A stretch of DNA of 64,000 nucleotides, from positions 1,280,001 to 1,344,000 of the forward strand of contig NC_012526.1 in NCBI RefSeq assembly GCF_000020685.1, given 5' to 3'. Shown here one piece after another: positions 16,060 through 25,938 of this stretch; position 1 is the stretch's first letter; the number at the start of each line of letters is the position of its first letter. This DNA is from Deinococcus deserti VCD115 (GTDB lineage Bacteria; Deinococcota; Deinococci; Deinococcales; Deinococcaceae). The position numbers and the translations under genes are program-made. The notes below the pieces were generated by a model, which was not told the DNA's origin, ran no database searches, and saw nothing but the letters and a program-made list of their open reading frames with translations.

Positions 16060-19000
16060 CCGATTCCCAGCCGCCTCGCGAGCGGCCATGGATGCACTGG
16101 GCGCCGGTGAGTCTCCTGCTGGCGGTGATCGGTCTCTCGCTGGTGCTGGCGGTCGTGGCTTCACGGTATGTGGCGAGCGAGCAGCACACACGATTTCAGC
16201 GGGCCACCGATGCCCATACCCTGGCGCTGCGTGAGCGGCTCACGCAGTATGAAAACGTCCTGCTGAGCGCCCGGGCAGCCCTGTCGCTCCGCCAGGACCT
16301 GATGTCCCAGAATGACTTTGTCAGCTACGCCCAGCGGCTGGATCTTCTCGAGCGCTATCCCGGCATACAGGCCCTTGGCTTCAATGTCTGGGTACCGGAT
16401 GGTCGGCTGGGACCTGTGCTTTCGGAATTACGGCGCAAAGTCAGGCCCGACTTTACCCTCCGCCGTGAAAGTCCGGCGCCGCTGGCCATGGCGCCTATCA
16501 CACTGATTGCTCCTCCGACGTCAGAAAACATCCGCGCCCAGGGCTACGACATGTACAGCGAGGTCAACCGGCGGGATGCATTCGACCGTGCCCGGCGCCA
16601 GGGAGGGATGCAGGCCACCAGACCCGTCACATTGGTGCAGCGGGACACCTCGGCGGTGCCCCTGAAGGGATTTCTGGTGGTGCTGCCAGTCGCGAACAGA
16701 AGTGTCGAACCTGCTGGTGAAGCGCCTGAGGGCTTGCGTGGGTTTGTGTATCTGGCCATTCGCACCGACGAACTCCTGGCGTCCCTGAATGGAGCACGTC
16801 TGCCAGGCCCCCTATCGGCACAGGTCACGATGGGGGGGCGGGCGCTCAATGGTCCCGCCGAGACCCCTCAGGGAGCGTTCCGACAGGTGCGGCGCCTGAC
16901 CCTGGCAGGACAGCCCTGGACGGTGCAATACACAGCTTCCCAGACATTCGGCCGCGGTCTCTCCAGTGCCCTGCCGATGATTGCTGTCATTCTTGGCCTT
17001 CTCATTGGAGGGTTGTCGTACTGGATGACTCAGGCGCAGGTCAATGGACGCCGCCGGGCGGAGGCCCTGAACCAGACCCTCGTGGAAGCCCGCACGCAGC
17101 AGGCCCAGGCCCGTGCGGAGTTCGAGGCTATCTTCCAGTCTATGCAGGACGCAGCTGTATTTACCGATGCCGGTGGTCATATCCGGCGTGTGAACCGCGC
17201 GATGGGAACCTTGTTCCGTCAGCCTCTTCAGCACCTGATGGGCCAGCCTCTGGCAAAGCTGCACCTCGACCGGCGCCTGGAGAGCCGGTCCACCTTTCAG
17301 GCCCTGACCACGCCGTACCGCCGGGACGACGGCACCATTTTTTCTGGAGAAAGCCAGCGCAGCGAGGTCCGGTCCGAAGAAGGTGAACTTTTGGGATCTC
17401 TGGAGGTCGTGCGCGATGTGACCGAGCGGATGGAGGCTGAGCGTGCTCTGCAGGGTGCCCAGCGCCGCGCCGGAGAGATCCTGGATTCGATTCCCCACGT
17501 GCTGTGGGTCAGCGACTCGGGTGGTGAAGTCACCTATCTGAATGCACAGTACAGAGGGCGGTTCGGTACGGCCCACATCCGGGTTCATCTGGACAGCCAG
17601 GACCACGGCAGTTACGACGCGCTGTGGCGCCGCGCCCATGCGCTGGGCGGCGCGTCACAGGCTGAGGTGCGGTTGCGGATCGGAGACGTCAGCCGCTGGC
17701 ATGTCCTGCGCGTGAACCCGGTGCGCAATGAGCGCGGTGAGATCGTGGAGTGGGTGGCCAGCGCCACGGACATTCACGACCGCCTTGTGGCCGAACGCCT
17801 GGCCCAGCACAACGAGCAGCGGTACCGCGGTGTCCTGGAGGGCATGCCGCAGATCGTCTGGCTGACCGACGCGCAGGGTGCGCCCAGCTATTTCAACCGG
17901 CGCTGGGCTGAGTATGTGGGCCCCGAGCGTGCCGTCCAGGGCTTTTTGCAACTGCTGCATCCCAACGACCGCGGCGAATATCAGGCCCGCTGGGCGGCGG
18001 CACTGGAGACCCAGCAGCCCTTTGAGGCTGAGCACCGGCTCCTGGGGGCCGACGGTCGGTACCGCGCTTTCGTAAGCCGTGGCTCTCCGGTGCGTGATGC
18101 CACTGGACGAATCATCGAGTGGGTGGGCACCAGCACCGACGTGGATGACCCGGTGTTTGCCGAGACGGCCGCCCGCCTGCTGGCTCACGTGACCGAGAGA
18201 CTTTCCGCCCTTCCAGGCAACCGGCGGCGGCTCCGTGCGCTGCGTTACCGCGAGGCTCTCGACCTGCTGACCGAGCGGTTCGCGGAAGCTGCTGCGGTCT
18301 GGACCGTGCCCGAAGAGCCGATGGCTGTGTCGCAGGCCCTGCCAGCGTGGAGTCAGGGTCCCTTTCGCGAGGTGTTCGCGGCGCAGGTCAGGCTGGCGAT
18401 GGAAACCGGGGAAGCTCAGTTCCCGGCTGACCAGGCCCTGCTGCATCAGATCGGAGTATCGGAAGCTCTGCTGATCCCACTGCTTTCACGCGACGGCACG
18501 CGTTTTGGGGTCCTTGGTCTGGCCTTCCGGCAGCCGCTTCAGGACCGGGACCATGAGCTGGCCTCTGAGCTGGCCCAGCGCTTTGCAGCGGCGATGGAAA
18601 ATGATGCGCTCCGGGCCCGCGCCCTGGAAGCCCAGCGCGATCTGGAGCTGCTTAACCAGTCGCTTGAAGAGCGGGTCCAGCGCCGCACCCGCGAGCTTGA
18701 AGCCACCGCGCGGGAACTGGAAGCGTTCAGCTACAGCGTGTCGCACGACCTGCGCACTCCGCTCCGGCACGTCGTGGGCTTTGCCGACCTTTTGCGCAAG
18801 GACCTGGGCGACAACCTGAGCCCCAAGAGTGCGCGCTACCTGAGTGTGATTTCCGAGGCCAGCACCCGCATGAGCCAGCTGATTGATGACCTGCTGGCCT
18901 TCTCGCGGATGGGGCGCCAGGAATTGAGGAATGTTCCTGTGGACCTGACCAGTCTGATTCGCGCCAGCTGGCATGGGCTGGAGCCTGACCGTCAGGGCCG

Positions 19001-19386
19001 AGAAATTCAATTCAGACTCGATGAGCTGCCTACCGTTCCCGGCGACCCCGCGCTGCTCGGGCTGGTATTCACCAATCTGCTCAGCAATGCCATCAAGTAC
19101 ACCCGGACCCGTCCTCAGGCCATCATCGACGTGACGGGCCTGGTCCAGGACGGGCAGGTCACCGTGCAGGTGCGGGACAACGGTGTGGGTTTTGACATGC
19201 GTTACGCGGATAAACTGTTCGGTGTGTTTCAACGACTGCACCGCGCTGAGGAATTTGAGGGCATCGGGATTGGCCTGGCCAACGTCAGGCGCATCGTGAC
19301 CCGCCACGGCGGCGGGGTTACGGCTGATAGTCAGCCGGACCAGGGGGCCACCTTTACTGTTACGCTACCGCTGGAGCGCCCTGATA

Positions 19387-19394
<8 letters not shown>
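16056..19394 (+). CDS. Multi-PAS sensor histidine kinase with CHASE domain
   Basis: 1112 residues. Membrane segment 1 (about 17-37) and segment 2 (about 302-325) bracket an extracytoplasmic CHASE-type sensor (about 60-290, with YPGIQALGFNVWV). Three PAS modules follow (about 355-475, 475-600, 605-705), then a GAF-like region (about 715-850), a coiled coil, a HisKA with phospho-acceptor His897 in VSHDLRTPLRH, and an HATPase (NLLSNAIKY N-box, DNGVGFD G1, GIGIGLANV G2). The kinase core resembles that of bacteriophytochromes. There is no receiver; the next gene overlaps by 8 bases and supplies one. The signal sensed is unknown. Confidence 0.9.
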
Positions 19395-20628
<1,234 letters not shown>

Positions 20629-20652
20629 GCTCCGTGGACGGTGGCCTGACGC

Positions 20653-20658
20653 TACCCT
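20653..20658 (+). promoter_or_regulatory. -10 element for leaderless osmC-like mRNA
   Basis: TACCCT, 6 bases before the ATG at 20665. Confidence 0.65.
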
Positions 20659-20664
20659 GAGGGA

Positions 20665-21063
20665 ATGAAGAAGACCCTGAACGTTACGTGGCTCGGAGAG
20701 CAGCGTTATCTGGGCGTCAGCGAAAGCGGCCATCAGCTGCTCATTGACAATAGCCCGGTGAAGGTCGGCGTGTCGCCGATGGAAGCCCTGCTGGGTGCTC
20801 TTGCCACCTGCACTGCCTACGACGTGGTTGAGATCATGAAAAAGCGCCGCACGCCCCTGAGCACCTACCGCATTGAGGTCGAAGGGGAGCGCGCCGACAC
20901 CGATCCCAAACGCTATACCACCATCACGGTGCGGCATATTGCCAGCGGGGAGGGCATTACGGCTGAGGCGCTGGAGAAGGCCGCCCATCTGAGTCACGAG
21001 AAGTACTGTTCGGTGGCTGCCAGTCTGAACAGTGAAATCAAGCTCGAAACACAGCTGGAATAA
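20665..21063 (+). CDS. OsmC/YhfA-family peroxide-related protein
   Basis: 132 residues of the OsmC fold. The two family cysteines are present: Cys49 in ALATCTAYDVV and Cys115 in SHEKYCSVAASL. Members reduce organic hydroperoxides, though the YhfA branch is less well characterised. It has its own leaderless -10 box, so it is not simply the tail of the kinase operon. A role in oxidative defence suits the genus but is inferred. Confidence 0.88.
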   Translation: MKKTLNVTWLGEQRYLGVSESGHQLLIDNSPVKVGVSPMEALLGALATCTAYDVVEIMKKRRTPLSTYRIEVEGERADTDPKRYTTITVRHIASGEGITAEALEKAAHLSHEKYCSVAASLNSEIKLETQLE

Positions 21064-21376
21064 GCATCCCTGACGGACCTATCGACCAACCGGAAGAGTC
21101 GAGGCCTAGAGGAATTGCAATGCAGCGGTCTGCGAAGAATATGTACGCGGCAGATAGGAATTGGTTATCGCTGACTTTCCTGCAAGACAACATTACTAAC
21201 CAAAGTTAAAAAGGAGGCGCCATGACGCCTCCTTTTTCTTTACATCAGTCAATCACGTCTACGATCTCACTGCGTTCCTCTAAAAGCACAGACGATGAAA
21301 TTCAGATCAGTCCGTCCTTCAAACCTTCTGATTGCGCACTCTTCGTGCTCGCGACGCGGCTTAATCAGAGGACATA
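21064..21376. other. Intergenic region of 313 bases between convergent genes
   Basis: Holds a bidirectional terminator at 21208-21237 and otherwise nothing I can recognise. Short reading frames here (for example from 21222) begin inside the hairpin and have no ribosome site or family resemblance. It is visibly more AT-rich than the coding regions. Confidence 0.6.
21208..21237. terminator. Bidirectional intrinsic terminator
   Basis: A 12-bp stem AAAAAGGAGGCG (21208-21219) with CGCCTCCTTTTT (21226-21237). It has A-run and T-run flanks, so it works in both directions between the OsmC gene and the FMN reductase gene. Confidence 0.9.
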
Positions 21377-21973
21377 TCAGGTGGGCAGGGGCGTGGTTGC
21401 CGTGGTGCTGTCGCGGGCAGTCTTAAGAGCCTTCGTCCACCAGGCCAGTTCCTCAAGCATGGCCTGTACGCCAGGCTCGAGGTGCGTCAGTTCGTTCAGG
21501 TCCTTGCCCTGCTGCCATACGGCAAAAAAGTCCGCACCTTGAATATGTACGCCTGTACGAATTGGAGCCATCTGAAGCTCTACGGCGATGAGGCGCAATT
21601 GCTCAATGGCACGGGCTGCACCCACAGAGCCGTAGCCAACGAACGCGACAGGCTTCCTGTTCCATTCGACATATGAGTAGTCAAGGGCGTTCTTCAGAAC
21701 AGCGGTCGGACCGCGGTTGTACTCCGCCGTAATAATGACGTAGCCGTCAAATTCCGCGACTTTTTGTTGCCAGCGCTGGGCCACCTCATTCTGGCTTGGG
21801 ACGTAGGCGTTTGAGGCCACTTCATTGAAAAAGGGAAGTGGGAAGTCGCGCAGATCCACAACCTCAAAGTCCAGGTCTGTACGGCCTTTCGCAAAACGGG
21901 CAAACCACTCGGTGGGTTTATCGGCAAAGCGGGTTTCACGGGTGCTGCTGATAATGATCGCAATCTTGGGCAT
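21377..21973 (-). CDS. NADPH-dependent FMN reductase
   Basis: A 198-residue flavodoxin-like quinone/FMN reductase. The phosphate loop is IIISSTRETRFADK, the flavin-contact loop is ITAEYNRGPTAVLKNALDYSYVEW, and GYGSVGAARAIEQLRLI completes the pattern. Such enzymes supply reduced flavin or reduce quinones and metals. AGGAG lies seven bases upstream of the ATG, a conventional leader unlike many genes here. Upstream and divergent is a broken TetR gene; a classic regulator-target pair may once have existed. Confidence 0.92.
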   Translation of the reverse strand: MPKIAIIISSTRETRFADKPTEWFARFAKGRTDLDFEVVDLRDFPLPFFNEVASNAYVPSQNEVAQRWQQKVAEFDGYVIITAEYNRGPTAVLKNALDYSYVEWNRKPVAFVGYGSVGAARAIEQLRLIAVELQMAPIRTGVHIQGADFFAVWQQGKDLNELTHLEPGVQAMLEELAWWTKALKTARDSTTATTPLPT

Positions 21974-22083
21974 GGTCAGCTCCTGTTTGAGACGGCGCGA
22001 AAGCGGGGCAGGTACACGGTTTCCGGAGCACCATAACAGACGAAAAGGGGGCTACCCTCCGTTTCTATCGTCAGACTTAAGGC

Positions 22084-22398
22084 GTGATGCAGTCTCCGGA
22101 TGTGCCGGTTTCTCCGCCCCGGCCTAAGGACGCCCCGCACAAACAGGGGAAGATTCTGGATGCCGCGCGCTGCCTGTTTGCAACAAAGGGCGTGTCTGCG
22201 CCAATAGACGCAATAACCTGTAGGGCTGGCGTCGGAATCGGCACGCTAAACCATCACTTTCCTGCTCATGAGAACCTGAATGCCGAGCTGCTCTGCAACG
22301 ACTATCAGGCGTTTCACGAGGCACCGGACGAGGAGCTGGCGATTGAGGACGGTCATGAGCTGGCTGAACCGGGTTTAATGACTCAACCTACGCTATGA
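22084..22398 (+). pseudogene. TetR-family regulator, truncated
   Basis: 104 codons covering the N-terminal DNA-binding domain only: KILDAARCLFATKGVSAPIDAITCRAGVGIGTLNHHFPAHENL is a clear TetR helix-turn-helix. Full-length members are about 190 residues, and here the ligand-binding part is lost after about residue 70. The HTH also has odd substitutions (LNHHF where LYRHF is usual), fitting relaxed selection. Divergent from the FMN reductase gene. Confidence 0.75.
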
Positions 22399-22663
22399 AC
22401 GGCGCGCTGATGCTCACCCTGATTGACCTTGACCTGCAGCTTGATCTGTTTGCAGACGGTGAATTGCATAGCCTGAGAGGACGACAGCTGGCTATGTCGT
22501 GTCAGCGTGATGGGAAGTCCACGATGAGGATTCCCTCTACATGCAAGGGCTGCGCGGCCACGACCTGACCATCTGCACTGACCGCGAAGGACCCGCCAAA
22601 ACGGCTGTCCCGATCATCGAGGTGATTGGTCAAAAAGCCAGCCGTGCGGGAGCGGGAAGATAG
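22395..22663 (+). pseudogene. Frameshifted remnant of an unidentified small gene
   Basis: A coding-like sequence starts at an ATG overlapping the TetR stop (ATGA) and reads MNGALMLTLIDLDLQLDLFA. It continues only if the frame changes near 22520, after which SLYMQGLRGHDLTICTDREG and KTAVPIIEVIGQKASRAG run to a stop at 22663. In its own frame the first half stops at 22568. I do not recognise the family. The codon texture suggests a once-real gene of about 90 residues. Confidence 0.4.
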
Positions 22664-22776
22664 TGCTGGTGGTTAAATCGGTCACCAATTTCCTGTTGGC
22701 AGGGGGATCGGCAGTGCAGACCCTGGCGATGGTCCGGAGCGGGGGTGGCTGGGTTACGCGACGGGCTCCTGTAAAC

Positions 22777-22793
22777 CGTTGCGATTGACAACG
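22777..22793. promoter_or_regulatory. Operator-like dyad 1 of the marR promoter
   Basis: CGTTGCGATTGACAACG, with CGTTG and CAACG arms. It overlaps the -35 hexamer TTGACA. The reverse complement of dyad 2 matches it at 14 of 17 positions. Confidence 0.6.
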
Positions 22794-22814
22794 ATCAGGG
22801 TTCAGAAGTACCGT
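22785..22814 (+). promoter_or_regulatory. marR promoter
   Basis: TTGACA at 22785-22790, an 18-base spacer and TACCGT at 22809-22814. Transcription would begin near 22821, giving a short leader that carries dyad 2 and AAAGGAGAG before the ATG at 22853. Confidence 0.65.
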
Positions 22815-22824
22815 CATTCCAGAC

Positions 22825-22841
22825 TGTTGTCAAAAGCAACG
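22825..22841. promoter_or_regulatory. Operator-like dyad 2 of the marR promoter
   Basis: TGTTGTCAAAAGCAACG, near-inverted copy of dyad 1, placed just after the predicted transcription start and immediately before the Shine-Dalgarno sequence. Centre-to-centre distance from dyad 1 is 48 bases. Confidence 0.6.
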
Positions 22842-22852
22842 AAAGGAGAGAG

Positions 22853-23314
22853 ATGAGTTCTGTCACCCCCGGCGATCTACTCCGACGCATTACCCACCTC
22901 CATACCGCCCTTCAGCAGGAAGGGGCCAACTGCTGCGGCATCACCAGCCTTACACGCTGCCAGATCCTTACTACCGTGGGCCGCGACGGCACCCTTACTC
23001 TCGCTGGCCTCTCGCGCCGGCTCAATCTCGACAAAGGCTGGCTCAGTCGCACCATCGACGACCTAGTACACAGTGGCCTCATCCACAAGCAGCCCAGCAC
23101 CACCGACAAACGCACCATCGACCTCACCCTCACCCCACAGGGCCAGCATCGGGTGGCCGCGCTTAGCAGCGAACTGAACGATCAGTCCGGCCGCGTGATC
23201 GACCGCCTGCCGGTCACCGAACGCCACAACGTCCTGCGCGCCCTGGAATTGCTCGCTGATGCCCTCGAAGCCGAACTCAACTCACAGGAGCCCTCCTTAT
23301 GCCCCGTGTGCTGA
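22853..23314 (+). CDS. MarR-family regulator with cysteine clusters
   Basis: A 153-residue winged-helix regulator: TLTLAGLSRRLNLDKGWLSRTIDDLVHSGLIHKQPSTTDKRTIDLTLTPQG is the MarR DNA-binding core. Before it, Cys27, Cys28 and Cys36 occur in NCCGITSLTRC, and the protein ends CPVC (Cys150, Cys153). A CCG-x6-C block of this sort occurs in MarR-like proteins that accompany arsenic genes, as far as I recall, so thiol-based metalloid or oxidant sensing is plausible. AAAGGAGAG precedes the ATG. The next gene overlaps by 16 bases and is ArsN2-like. Autoregulation is suggested by the two dyads upstream. Confidence 0.88.
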   Translation: MSSVTPGDLLRRITHLHTALQQEGANCCGITSLTRCQILTTVGRDGTLTLAGLSRRLNLDKGWLSRTIDDLVHSGLIHKQPSTTDKRTIDLTLTPQGQHRVAALSSELNDQSGRVIDRLPVTERHNVLRALELLADALEAELNSQEPSLCPVC

Positions 23315-23754
23315 CCTTTCGCCCGGCCACACCAGCGGATCTTTCCGCCATCGAAGCCCTGCTGACCGCTGCTGGACTGCCTGTAGAGGGCGTTCGTGAC
23401 CACATGTCAGGCTTCCTGCTCGCAGAGGACCTCACCGGGCTGGCGGGGGTGGCGGCAATCGAAGGTTACGGTAAGCAGGGTCTGCTGCGGTCGGTCGCCG
23501 TTCGCGAAGACCACCGTGGAACAGGGCTCGGCGTACAGCTCACGCGTGCTCTGATCGACCGCGCCCGTCACAGCGGTCTAAGCACCCTGGTGCTGCTCAC
23601 CACCACGGCCGAGCACTTCTTCCCGAAATTCGGCTTTGTGCGCATCAGCCGGGAAGAGGTGCCCCTGGACGTTTTCGCCTCTCGGGAATTTCAGGGCGCC
23701 TGCCCCGCTTGCGCCGTGGTGATGCAACTGGACCTGGCGGGGGTGAATGCGTGA
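23299..23754 (+). CDS. ArsN2-like GNAT acetyltransferase
   Basis: 151 residues. FRPATPADLSAIEALLTAAGLPVEGV, then LLRSVAVREDHRGTGLGVQLTRALI (acetyl-CoA loop), LLTTTAEHFFPKFGF, and the distinctive tail FQGACPACAVVMQLDL match the ArsN2 family of arsenic-operon acetyltransferases. Known ArsN proteins acetylate organoarsenicals such as phosphinothricin-like arsinothricin; the exact substrate of ArsN2 is not settled. It overlaps the MarR gene by 16 bases, so the two form a unit. No arsenic pump or reductase gene follows; the next 600 bases look degenerate. Confidence 0.82.
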   Translation: MPRVLTFRPATPADLSAIEALLTAAGLPVEGVRDHMSGFLLAEDLTGLAGVAAIEGYGKQGLLRSVAVREDHRGTGLGVQLTRALIDRARHSGLSTLVLLTTTAEHFFPKFGFVRISREEVPLDVFASREFQGACPACAVVMQLDLAGVNA

Positions 23755-24366
23755 CCGCCCCGGCATGGGTGCGCACTTCTATAGCCCTGCCTCGTCCTTC
23801 GGTGTGCCTGGCCGTCCCCAAGATCAGGAACGCCCTATGCGCGCAGCGCCCCTGACGCAGCACTTCAACGGAAGGATGGTGCAGATCGACCGCGAGCGAC
23901 CAGGCGTATTCATGGTCTGTGCCCTGATGAACGAAGCCGGTCAATGCAATCTCGGAAAACACGGAGAACACGACGAGGGAAGCTTGGTGGGCTGCTGTCT
24001 GCTGGACGTGGGAGAGCATGGCGTCGAGCGTTTATGTCGGTGATGGTGAAACTCGAAGAGTGGCAAGGGCGAATCGGGGAATGTCAGAGCGTTCGTGAGT
24101 TGAGGGCGGGATTGTACTGGTTGCGTTTCGTGGGGACAGGAGATACGAAGACCATTAAGTGGGCTGCACAAAACCAGTGCACTTAATGGTCTTCGTGCCA
24201 GGGCTGCAGGCCCTTTGCCAGAGCGTACACTCGATCAGAATCAACCCATCCGCGTCAGCCTGCATAGAAACTCCCGGTTGGCGGGCAAAGAGTGTAGGCA
24301 TCATTGAGGCAAAGGGTCCTGTTCTACTCGCTGCACGGCAACTTCAGCACCAAGGGAGTACACCGC
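23755..24366. other. Degenerate intergenic region of 612 bases with a large inverted repeat
   Basis: No convincing gene. A reading frame beginning at the GTG overlapping the acetyltransferase stop (GTGA, 23751-23754) codes only about 34 residues (VTAPAWVRTSIALPRPS) and may be the start of a lost third gene. A short frame 23944-24186 (80 codons, MQSRKTRRTRRGKLGG) is basic and unlike any family I know. It ends inside the inverted repeat at 24146-24195. The stretch looks like the scar of a deletion or lost mobile element. Confidence 0.5.
24146..24195. repeat. Perfect 16-bp inverted repeat with 18-base loop
   Basis: CGAAGACCATTAAGTG at 24146-24161 and its exact complement at 24180-24195, separated by 18 bases. 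There is no adjacent T-run, so it is not an obvious intrinsic terminator. I see no second copy in this window. Confidence 0.85.
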
Positions 24367-25494
24367 ATGTTGACTGATCGTGGTTCAATCCCGGCACCTG
24401 CTCCGAGCCGGGGCCATCGCTTTGAGCTTGGCCTGTATACCTTCGCGGAACGTACACCTGATCCCTACACCGGTCAACTGGTATCCCCAGCTCAGCGCCT
24501 GCAGGATCTGCTGGAGGAAATTGTTCTGGCAGATCAGGTGGGGCTGGACGTCTTCGGCATAGGAGAGCACCACCGCCCTGAGTTTGTTGTTTCCAGCCCC
24601 GCAGTGGTTCTGGCTGCGGCGGCTGCACGGACGAGATCCATACGTCTGACGAGCGCTGTAACGGTACTGAGTTCCGACGATCCGGTCAGGGTGTTCCAGG
24701 ATTTTGCCACTCTTGATCTGCTGTCTCAGGGACGGGCGGAAATCATGGCTGGGCGGGGCTCGTTTATCGAGTCCTTTCCGCTATTTGGCTATGACCTGCA
24801 CGACTATGACGCCCTGTTCGCCGAAAAGCTTGATCTGCTGCTGAAGCTTCGGCAAGCCGAGCGGGTGACATGGACGGGACGGTACCGCCCGGCGATCACC
24901 GACCTGGGAGTGTACCCGCGCCCATTGAACACTCTGCCTGTCTGGCTGGCAGTCGGAGGCACTCCTCAGTCAGCCGTCCGGGCGGGCACGCTGGGCCTGC
25001 CCCTGGCGGTGGCCATCATTGGCGGAATGCCAGAGCGGTTCGCTCCGCTGATAAGCCTCTACCGCACTGCTGCCCAACGGACCGGCTTTGAGCCTTCGGG
25101 GCTGCCTGTCGGCATCAATTCGCATGGTTACATTGCTCCTACCTCCCAGCAGGCTGCAGACGAGTCTTTTCCGTACCATCAGCATCTGATGAATACCATT
25201 GGCCGGGAGCGCGGCTGGCCTCCGTTCACCCGCGAGCAATTCGATGCTTCGCTGGACCTGCGTGGAGCACTGGTGGTCGGCGATCCTCAGCAGGTGGCGG
25301 AGAAGATCCTGTTTCAGCATGGGATTTTCGGGCATCAGCGATTCCTGCTGCAATTGAGTGTGCGTACCATGCCGCACGCGCAGATCATGCGGGCCATCGA
25401 ACTGCTCGGAACTCAGGTGGCGCCTGTTGTGCGTGAGGAAGTCAGGCGCCGGACGTCTCCTGGCAGCGCCCCATCCGAAGCCCGATCTGAGTGA
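24367..25494 (+). CDS. LLM-class flavin-dependent oxidoreductase
   Basis: 375 residues of the bacterial luciferase-like fold: [12 protein letters not shown] at strand 1, [75 protein letters not shown] and [17 protein letters not shown] are typical. Members use FMN from a partner reductase to oxidise small organic substrates. The start is the ATG at 24367, with AAGGGAG eight bases upstream. The window also has an NADPH:FMN reductase at 21.4-22.0 kb, which could supply FMNH2, but this is only proximity. Confidence 0.9.
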   Translation: MLTDRGSIPAPAPSRGHRFELGLYTFAERTPDPYTGQLVSPAQRLQDLLEEIVLADQVGLDVFGIGEHHRPEFVVSSPAVVLAAAAARTRSIRLTSAVTVLSSDDPVRVFQDFATLDLLSQGRAEIMAGRGSFIESFPLFGYDLHDYDALFAEKLDLLLKLRQAERVTWTGRYRPAITDLGVYPRPLNTLPVWLAVGGTPQSAVRAGTLGLPLAVAIIGGMPERFAPLISLYRTAAQRTGFEPSGLPVGINSHGYIAPTSQQAADESFPYHQHLMNTIGRERGWPPFTREQFDASLDLRGALVVGDPQQVAEKILFQHGIFGHQRFLLQLSVRTMPHAQIMRAIELLGTQVAPVVREEVRRRTSPGSAPSEARSE

Positions 25495-25938
25495 TGGTTT
25501 CCGAGGCCTGCTGGTGTGTACCCGACTCAGGCCAAGGTCATGCTGGCAAGTCTGGTGAGCGGCACGGCCATGCCGTGTCCTGCGTGGTGGCCCCTGATTT
25601 CTCGGGCGCCCAATACAAGCCTGCTCGGCAGGGCACGCGGTTGAAGATGATGAGCCCTCAGTTTCAGCGGGCGGCCGAAATGACCGCACTGCTCGAGAGT
25701 AGATTTCCTGGATCGGACATAAATTTCAGGAACACGCTCTCTGAGCGGTTTATCCATTAACACTGGTATTCCTTACACGCAGCTCGGCGTTATTACCCTG
25801 GGACTGGTTCCAGCATCATGCACTCACTCTTTCTTTAAAGAGTTGAGGATCCTTCTCATCTGTGCAACCCTGACATCCAGAGACGCCAATCAGCTGTAAC
25901 GACCCTCTTGCCCTCGTGTCCCTTCAAAAGGAGACAGT
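25495..25938. other. Intergenic region of 444 bases, no supported gene
   Basis: A frame at 25491-25760 is open for 89 codons, but its first half has no recognisable pattern. Only its end (AEMTALLESRFPGSDINFRN) looks coding-like, perhaps the fossil end of a lost gene. The last 150 bases are less GC-rich and should hold the promoter of the following lipoprotein gene. I could not pick a confident -35/-10 pair. Confidence 0.45.

Noticed and set aside
21222..21542. A 106-codon plus-strand frame starting in a hairpin
   Set aside because: Starts in the loop of a bidirectional terminator, has no ribosome site, and overlaps the FMN reductase antisense.
25491..25760. An 89-codon frame overlapping the LLM gene end
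   Set aside because: No recognisable domain and poor codon texture except for the last 30 codons; kept only as a possible fossil.
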